A DNA stretch of 64,000 nucleotides. Origin: Elymus sibiricus (Eukaryota; Streptophyta; Magnoliopsida; Poales; Poaceae). The DNA is taken from NCBI GenBank assembly GCA_039707655.1, contig CM077668.1:68589086-68653085 (forward strand). Direction: 5' to 3'. The notes below the pieces were generated by a model that was not told where the DNA came from, searched no databases, and worked only from the letters and a program-made list of their open reading frames with translations. The position numbers were made by a program, and so were the translations under genes. Below, in pieces: positions 57,843-64,000 of the stretch. The number at the start of each line of letters is the position of its first letter. The stretch's first letter is position 1.

Positions 57843-58753
57843 TGTCGGTGCAACAAACGTTCACGTTTGCTGACCGGACTCATGCACAGGCGTGCTGACA
57901 ATCATACACCCAGCACCAATGCGTGACACAAGGCCAGGCCAGAGAAGCCACTCTTCGTGAGATTGAGGAAAGGATCAAGAGAAGCAAATCAACAGAAGGC
58001 TACCTTGGGAAGGCCTCCCTTGCAGGGCAGGAGAGCCTGGTCAGGTCGAGGCCACACCCAAGGACGAGATCAATTCACCCCGGCAGGCTTGCCGGGGCCA
58101 GCAAGACCAACCCCCGCCAGGCTCCTTGCCGGCAGGTTCTCACCAAGGCGCCACCGCTCCAACACACCACACCCAAGTCACTTATCGGTGCGGTGTCAAG
58201 CCTCCAAGCAACCAGGTGGATTCCATTGAATACGTGGCTGCGCAGGAGGGAAGACATTAGCTTTATTGACACCCGTCCAGGGGACGTGTCACGCTAACAA
58301 GGAAAGGTAGATAAGCGGCGCGACAGGCTTGTCGGGCTGCAACACCACCGTGACACCTAGCTGTGCATTTAATGCACTTTGTCCTAACTGCCAGAGTTAG
58401 GTATGATAGCATTGTTAATCTATCTAGTCATGCCCAAACGACTGTTTTGCCACTGTGGTCGCCCCTTAACCTATAAAAGGAGGCCCAAGGCAACCTAGCA
58501 AGGGGTTCGGATTCTTCGACCCTCAAACACTTGTACACGCATGCTGCTCTCCCCGAGGCAACCTTGCCGGGCTTGAGCACGTTGTGTCTTAGTCCACCTC
58601 CAGATCAAACCACCAAAGCAGGAGTAGGGTTTTACGCTTGTTGTCGCCGCGCCATCCCCTACTGCCTCTGCTCTTTGTGCAATGTGACCGTCCCCTCACC
58701 GAACCACAAAGGGGCGTCCCTGCCCCATAGGTGATCGTGCTTCCACGCCGACA
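57843..58753 (+). repeat. LTR of element A
   Basis: It begins TGTCGGTGCAAC and ends ACGCCGACA, giving a perfect 6-bp inverted terminus (TGTCGG...CCGACA) and 911 bp. TATAAAA at 58472-58478 is the likely promoter element. The sequence after it (TCTTTGGGGCGGGACCCC) resembles a primer-binding site rather than random target DNA. No second LTR of this element is in the window to align it with. Confidence 0.75.
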
Positions 58754-58959
58754 TCTTTGGGGCGGGACCCCGAGTGGCGCGGCTGGTCCTCCTCGACCAC
58801 GCCCGCACGAGAAAAGCCCAACTGATCAAGATGACGGCCGCCAAGTGCAGCTTTGACCGCGACAGACTGCTCTGGTGATCGGCCAGGGGCGGCTGGGGCA
58901 TGACAATGTTCCCTCTGGTTCGTCCAGAGGTCGAACGGTGTCGTGTTCCACCTCCCATG
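58754..58959 (+). other. Element A leader-like scrap after the LTR
   Basis: The TTTGGGGCGGGACC start is close to the TTTGGCGCGCCAGG primer site I remember for related gypsy elements. A GC-rich stretch follows and ends where element D pol-tail sequence begins. No gene is supported. Confidence 0.4.
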
Positions 58960-58967
58960 CCATGCCG

Positions 58968-59426
58968 GAAACGGTGGATGAAGCAATGTCGAGAGCTCAG
59001 CTATTGCTGAACTTTCCCCCAGCGGCGGACAAGATGGATGAATGGAGAGCTACCATTCAAAGTGATGAGGACATCCCTACACTTGTTCCATCTCCAACCC
59101 ATGCTGATGAACAACCAATTGCTGCAAAGAAGGTGTCTAATGATGAAATCAGAATTGGACCAATCACAAGAGCTCGTGCAAAGCTATTAGAACAACAGGT
59201 GAATTCACTCCTAGCTGATTATGATAATTTTATTCATGAGAATTTTATATTGCCTAAGTCTTTGCATATATGTATGATCAGGTATGAACATGAGGCAAGC
59301 ATTACACGTGGGAGCGAGGAGTTGCAGCAAGAACATCAACTACTAATTTCCAATATCAGCAAGAGTGCGAGGGAGGAGAGGGAGGTATGCGCGCTAGGAC
59401 TAACGAAGGAAATCACACAAGAATAA
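58968..59426 (+). pseudogene. C-terminal pol tail of a second element D copy
   Basis: The frame contains EIRIGPITRARAKLLEQQVN followed by SLLADYDNFIHENFILPKSL. GPxTRARAKxL is the familiar extreme C-terminus of gypsy pol after integrase, immediately before the 3' LTR. Its placement upstream of an LTR and a new primer site means that LTR is acting as the 3' end of one copy and the 5' end of the next. An in-frame start is not identifiable; upstream sequence at 58875 is unrelated. Confidence 0.7.
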
Positions 59427-59429
59427 AGG

Positions 59430-59993
59430 CAAACATGGTGGCGCACTAGGACAGCCAATGGAGAGTTGTTTTCAGGTCTAAGGTGCACCACATGAGATAG
59501 GCCTGCGTGCCAAATAAGGCCGAACCCATGTTAGGTCGGTTTGTATCAGTCTGAGTCAAACTGAGTCGGTTTGTGCTGAACCCAAGTTGGGTTCGGTTCT
59601 GGTTTGTGTGATGGACGCCCCCACCTCTATAAGTACTCTTGGGGCGCCCACAATTAGGGGTATACCATGTTAAAATTAAACCCTAGTTTCGTTGAACTTG
59701 CTATCAAGCATTCATCTGAAATTGCATCTCCAATTCGTATTGATCTGGAGATTTGAACTACAAGTTGAGTGTAATCTGCAGTTCCATTGGGAATTAGTGA
59801 ATTGCAATTATACCGTTTCGTGGTCGACGGCTACATTGCACAAGTGTGTGAAGTCGTGAATATCCGAAGGGTAGAGAGCTATTGCATTGGCATCAGGGAT
59901 CTAGCGAGGAGAGATCATCGGCGACACCCAGTTATCTATCATCATCATCATGCCACCACCAGCTTACTGAGAAGATCGGGCCACCCCATATCA
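59430..59993 (+). repeat. LTR of element D (left limit uncertain)
   Basis: The right end CCCCATATCA is fixed by the primer site three bases later. TATAAG at 59628 sits in a promoter-like setting. The left end must lie between the pol tail (59426) and the TATA motif; I cannot place it to the base. Confidence 0.6.
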
Positions 59994-59996
59994 TCT

Positions 59997-60008
59997 TGGT
60001 ATCAGATT
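59997..60008 (+). other. Element D primer-binding site, Met-tRNA type
   Basis: TGGTATCAGATT matches the initiator Met-tRNA complement (TGGTATCAGAGC) in its first ten bases. Confidence 0.75.
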
Positions 60009-60953
60009 TCCAGTGTTGCCTCAGTAAGCATCCACCGAATTCACCCATAGTTTAGTTGTTTTTCTTCCTATATAGAAAAAGCCAAAAATATTAGGGTTCT
60101 TAGTTTTCGCCATAGCCTAGATTGCATCGAAGTCAAGTTTTAGTTTGCTGGTCGTTTCTTTTCCATAGCTTTTCTTCTGTTCGGAGTCGTAGATCATCTA
60201 GGGTTTTGTTTCCACGTTGTTAGGGTTTAGTTTTTCTAGTCGGAGTCCTGGTTGAAGTATAATCCGAGTCGGCTGTTTAATTCCTTTTGTTGTCCGGCTT
60301 TTATCTAGTCCGAGTTGGCTTTGATCTAGAGTTAGGGTTTTTCAATTTCTTTTATTTTGCGTCCACATAGCATTCTTGTCTTTTCTTTGTGAGCCATAGA
60401 CACAGCCTTTCTACTAAATATTGTGTAGGCACCTGTTTAGTTTTACTGTTCACGCAACCCAAAGTTGAAAAAAAAGAGCAAAAAAAAGAGTACAAAAAAA
60501 GAAAAAGAGCTTTGTTTCATTGAGAGGCCGTAGCATACATACATATCTCTTGTGCACTAGTAGATTGAGCAATCTTGTGCCTGTTTACATTGAGCATTGC
60601 TAGTGTCTCTCTTGTGCATTGCAACATATCCTGTTTTTATAGTTGCTTTGCCACATTTATCTCCACTGCGTGAGTTTCCTTGGGTGTGTATCACACGATC
60701 AGCACTAGGACTTGTCTTCGGTGTAGATAGGATACCATACCTATAGCTCCACCATATAATCCTTCTTTGTTGTGTGATTGCTCTTATACCCTGGTATTCA
60801 CTTCATCACATCCGTGCATTGGTCATCTATCCGAACGGTTCCGCATTACTATTCACTTTGGAACGGTAAGATTTCCTTTTCTTGTCAATTTTTGAGTGAG
60901 TTGTGAGTGTTCCACCAAAACGATTTTGGATTTAGTGCATTAACCTATTAATC
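60009..60953 (+). other. Element D 5' leader
   Basis: This is about 0.95 kb without a gene, between primer site and gag. It has an A-rich run of AAAAAAGAG units at 60465-60515 and T-rich flanks, as is usual for such leaders. Confidence 0.65.
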
Positions 60954-62376
60954 ATGTCTGAGAGTGGTGTTGATGTGATGCAGAAAAAGGCTAGTGACGA
61001 GTGTGTTACATGGAGGGAATATGAAGCTCTTCGCGATCATTTGACAGGGGTTATCAATAGATCCACTGACAATATTGATGCTGATATTCAAGCTATACAA
61101 ATTAAAGTGGATGCAACTGAAACTACAGTCAATGCTATGCAAACACAAGTCCATGATCTCCAAACAAGCATACAGCAATTGACAACTTCAGTCAATGGGC
61201 TGCGTGTAGCTCTTGAGCAACGCCAACATGAAGGCCATGGAGATGATGATAGTGTCCATGGAGACAATGAAAACATGATGGGCAATAATGGCCGTGGGCG
61301 TGGCTTTCAAGGGCATGGTCACCCACCACCACTTGGTGCTCGGCGTGTACCACTTCAGGAGGATGATGGCCTGGGCAAGCCTAAGTTCACAATTCCCAGA
61401 TTTGAAGGCTCCACTGATGTAGAAGAGTACCTCACTTGGGAGCTCAAGATGGAGAAATTATGGCGTTTGCATGACTACACTGAAGATAGGAAGATCAAGC
61501 TTGCTTCCTCAGAATTTGATGGTTATGCTTTGCGTTGGTGGGATAGCATGGTGCGCGAAAGATGAGAAGACAATGAGTTACCTATTCTTACATGGCGCAA
61601 TATGAAGGAGATCATGTGAGCTCGTTTTGTTCCCACTAATTACTTGCGGACAGTTTATGATAAATTGACACAATTGAAGCAAGGTTCCATGACGGTTGAT
61701 GCATATTACATGGAGATGGAGATGTTGCTGCAGCAAGCACGAGTTAGAGAATCTGTCGAGATGACTATGCAACGTTTTCTCCATGGGCTGAAATATAACA
61801 TCAAGGGTATTGTTAGGCATCACCAATACAATACAATAAACGAGCTGCTCCATCATGCAAGAGAAGCTGAGTCCCAGTTGGCCGAAGAAGCTCAATTAAA
61901 GGCCGTTATACTACAGCTGGGTGGTTCTCCAACAGAACACAGCCGCCCCCTTACACGCCTAGTGAGGGCGCTGCCAGCCGCCCCTCTTCTTCTGCACCAA
62001 AACCAGCCTCCATTGTTTCACAATCAAAGCAACCTGCTGCTCCTGCTGCTAGCTCAGGTTCCAACATGTCTACAGCCCGTAATAGAGATATGCTATGTCA
62101 TACATGTGGAGGCAAGGGACACTTCAAGAGAGAGTGCCCAAATAGAAAAGTGATGATTGTGAACGATGACAATGAATATGAGACTGGAGATGACGCTGAT
62201 CCATATGCTTCCGATGACGATGGGTACACACGTGAAGGTGGCATAGATGCCTTTGCTTCTCCAGCGCCTACTATTGTTGTCTCGCAGCGTGCTCTTAGTG
62301 TGCAGCCACATGCTGATTCCCAGCGCTGCAATCTGTTCCAAACAAAAGCACTAGTTGGCCCCACAAAGCTTGCAAG
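60954..62376 (+). pseudogene. Element D gag
   Basis: The frame begins MSESGVDVMQKKASDECVTW, with a coiled-coil-like stretch (VDATETTVNAMQTQVHDLQT). The gag core is KPKFTIPRFEGSTDVEEYLT...RWWDSMVRER. TGA codons at 61563 and 61617 interrupt it, but the same frame continues: FVPTNYLRTVYDKLTQLKQG, then RFLHGLKYNIKGIVRHHQYN. A frameshift near 61930 precedes the zinc knuckle CHTCGGKGHFKREC (near 62096-62137), and another near 62350 precedes protease. This protein would form the RNA-binding particle core. Confidence 0.9.
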
Positions 62377-64000
62377 GTGATCATTGATGGAGGTAGCTGC
62401 CACAATCTTGCAAGCAAGGAGTTATGTGCCAAGCTAAATCTGAAATATTTACCTCACCCAAATCCATATTACATACAATGGTTGAGTGACAATGGTGAGA
62501 TGAAGGTGAATCATATGGTGCGCGTAAATTTTGAGATAGGACCATACAAGGATTCCATTGAATTTGATGTGGTGCCTATGACAGTTTGCCATCTTTTATT
62601 GGGTCGGCCATGGCTCTATGACCGCCATGTGCAACACAATGGCCGTGCCAATACTTATCACTTGGAGTTCAAGGGCAAGAAAATAAATCTACAGCCTATG
62701 TCACCGCAGCAAATTGTGAATGAGTCTCATCAGAAAACAGAAGTGAATATCGAACAGCCACCTGCACTAGAGAACAATGTAATAGCCGTGAGTGACAATA
62801 TAACGAAAAGTGCGAGAGTGCCTAGTTTGCTTCTATTAGCCACCAAAGAAGACATGAGAGAATTTAGTGAGGATCCTACAGCCATGCCACTTGTGCTTAT
62901 GTACAAAGGTGAGGTTTTAGTTTCTAACGACATGACCCCTATTTCTCTTGGTGTGTCTAATGTTTTGCAGGAATATGGCGATGTGTTTCCCGAAGAAGTT
63001 TCAGTGGGGTTGCCTCCATTGCGTGGCATTGAGCATCAAATTGACCTCATACCTGGCGCCACATTGCCTAACCGTGCACCCTACAGAACCAACCCCAAAG
63101 AAACAAAGGAGATACAGCAACAAGTGCAAGCGCTTCTGGACAAAGGGTATATTTGTATCAGCCTTAGCCCTTGTGATGCTCCTATTATTTTGGTTCCTAA
63201 GAATGATGGTACATGGCGCATGTGTGTAGATTGTAGAGCTATAAATAACATCACTATTCGATATCGTCATCCTATTCCACGCTTAGAGGATATGCTAGAT
63301 GAATTGAGTGGTGCTGCTGTTTTCTCTAAGATTGATTTGCGTAGTGGTTACCATCAAATTCGGATGAAGGAAGGGGATGAATGGAAAACTGCTTTAAAAC
63401 TAAATTTGGTTTATATGAGTGGTTAGTTATGCCTTTTGGTCTTACAAATGCACCTAGTACCTTCATGAGATTAATGAATCATGTTTTGAGAGAGTTTATT
63501 GGTCGTTTTGTGGTTGTATATTTTGATGATATACTTATTTACAGCCGCAATGAATCTGAACATTGTGATCATATTAGACAAGTTTTGCAAGTGTTGCGTG
63601 ATGCTAAATTGTATGCTAATCTTGTGAAGTGCACATTTGCAAAAGATAAGGTCATATTTCTGGGATACGTTGTATCTAAGCATGGGGTAGAAGTAGATTC
63701 ATCTAAAATTGAAGCAATTCAAAATTGGCCTACTCCCATGAATGTTAGGCAAGTATGAAGTTTTCACGGTCTTGCTGGTTTCTATAGGCATTTTGTGAAA
63801 GACTTTAGTATTATTGTTGCACCATTGAATGAATTAACTAAGAAAGGAGTGCCTTTTGTTTGGGGCGCTGCACAAGATCATGCATTTGATGAGCTGAAAC
63901 GTTTGCTTACTTCTGCACCATTACTTGCACTACCAGATTTTTCTAAGCAATTTGAAGTTGAATGTGATTCTAGTGGTATAGGAATTGGTGGTGTGTTGAT
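62377..64000 (+). pseudogene. Element D protease and reverse transcriptase, into RNase H
   Basis: Protease carries IIDGGSCHNLASKELC and CHLLLGRPWLYDRHVQ. RT begins with PYRTNPKETKEIQQQVQALL and has LVPKNDGTWRMCVDCRAINN and [21 protein letters not shown] one-base change near 63395 shifts the frame to [20 protein letters not shown] and the catalytic FDD box ([14 protein letters not shown], near 63520). A TGA at 63756-63758 follows, yet SFHGLAGFYRHFVKDFS continues in frame into the RNase H tether and FEVECDSSGIGIGGVL at the edge. This enzyme once made element DNA; the breaks make this copy dead. Confidence 0.92.

Larger units (their letters stand above)
18804..58753 (+). mobile_element. Element A: Tat/Retand-like gypsy retrotransposon, 5'-truncated host of the nest
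   Basis: Its own sequence is in pieces: 18804-19783 (RT), 24075-26206 (RNase H and integrase), 55279-57842 (integrase end and 3' non-coding region) and 57843-58753 (LTR). The pieces join exactly once the CACTA element and element B are removed. The 5' LTR, gag and protease are missing at the 18804 junction with the CACTA fragment. The absence of a chromodomain and the integrase-tail sequence suggest the Tat/Retand side of gypsy. That placement is from memory and needs a tree. Confidence 0.8.
58960..64000 (+). mobile_element. Element D: gypsy retrotransposon, runs off right edge
   Basis: The order is pol tail (to 59426), LTR (ending 59993), primer site (59997), 5' leader, gag (60954), zinc knuckle (62090), protease (62377) and RT (to 63758 and beyond). 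All are on the plus strand. The RT resembles chromovirus-side gypsy sequences, but the chromodomain region is off-window. The frames are broken several times. Pol-tail sequence before the LTR is not expected for a single element and suggests a recombined pair. Confidence 0.85.

Noticed and set aside
1..64000. A new defence, toxin or other gene system
   Set aside because: Every multi-gene arrangement seen is a retrotransposon polyprotein, a transposon-captured fragment or a decayed plant gene; no co-oriented set of intact unknown genes exists in the window.

Overview
The window looks like nuclear DNA of a large, repeat-rich grass genome, most likely a Triticeae species (wheat, Aegilops, rye or barley). 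The main reasons are a BARE-1/WIS/Angela-type copia element, Athila-type gypsy LTRs beginning TGATACGTC, CACTA elements with CACTACTAGGAAA ends, Stowaway and Tourist MITEs, and spliced gene remnants with plant homologues. I see no prokaryotic genes, no operons, no CRISPR array, no rRNA and no tRNA gene. Element and family names rest on my memory of grass repeats, because no search could be run.  Layout. (1) 1-4794: a minus-strand Athila-type gypsy retrotransposon (RNase H, RT, protease, gag, Asp-tRNA primer site, LTR) that runs off the left edge. It inserted into a SINA-like ubiquitin-ligase pseudogene (4795-5174). (2) 5200-14960: a gene-island-like stretch with few LTR elements. It holds MITEs, local duplications, a 450-bp repeat in two inverted copies, one plausible small intact gene (7173-7742), a copia integrase scrap and a nearly intact WRN-type 3'-5' exonuclease pseudogene (14199-14912). 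(3) 14960-18803: duplicated repeat blocks and a truncated CACTA-like terminus with an 81-bp tandem repeat. (4) 18804-58753: a nested transposon stack. The host is a Tat/Retand-like gypsy element (element A). Inside it sit a CACTA transposon (19784-24074, 3-bp duplication ATA) and an Athila-type gypsy (element B, 26207-55278, duplication ACGTG). Element B in turn carries an Angela-type copia element (26246-34982, duplication GTTCC), a gag-protease gypsy that lacks RT (element C, 36123-45518, duplication CCCAT), and a long terminal-repeat-like block with no duplication (about 46849-50832). (5) 58754-64000: a leader-like scrap of element A, then a plus-strand gypsy (element D) with its pol tail, LTR, primer site, gag, protease and RT, running off the right edge.  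How the parts relate. Four insertions can be peeled off exactly because each is flanked by a matching target-site duplication, which gives a clear relative order. Every retroelement reading frame I checked carries nonsense codons or frameshifts, so none looks autonomous today; the Angela copy is the youngest-looking (LTRs about 2% different by eye). Of most interest are the CACTA element, which carries the 3' end of a dUTPase gene and further exon-like blocks (a gene-capturing transposon), and element C, which pairs gag-protease on one strand with a spliced Transposase_28-type gene on the other. I found no clear new biological system.
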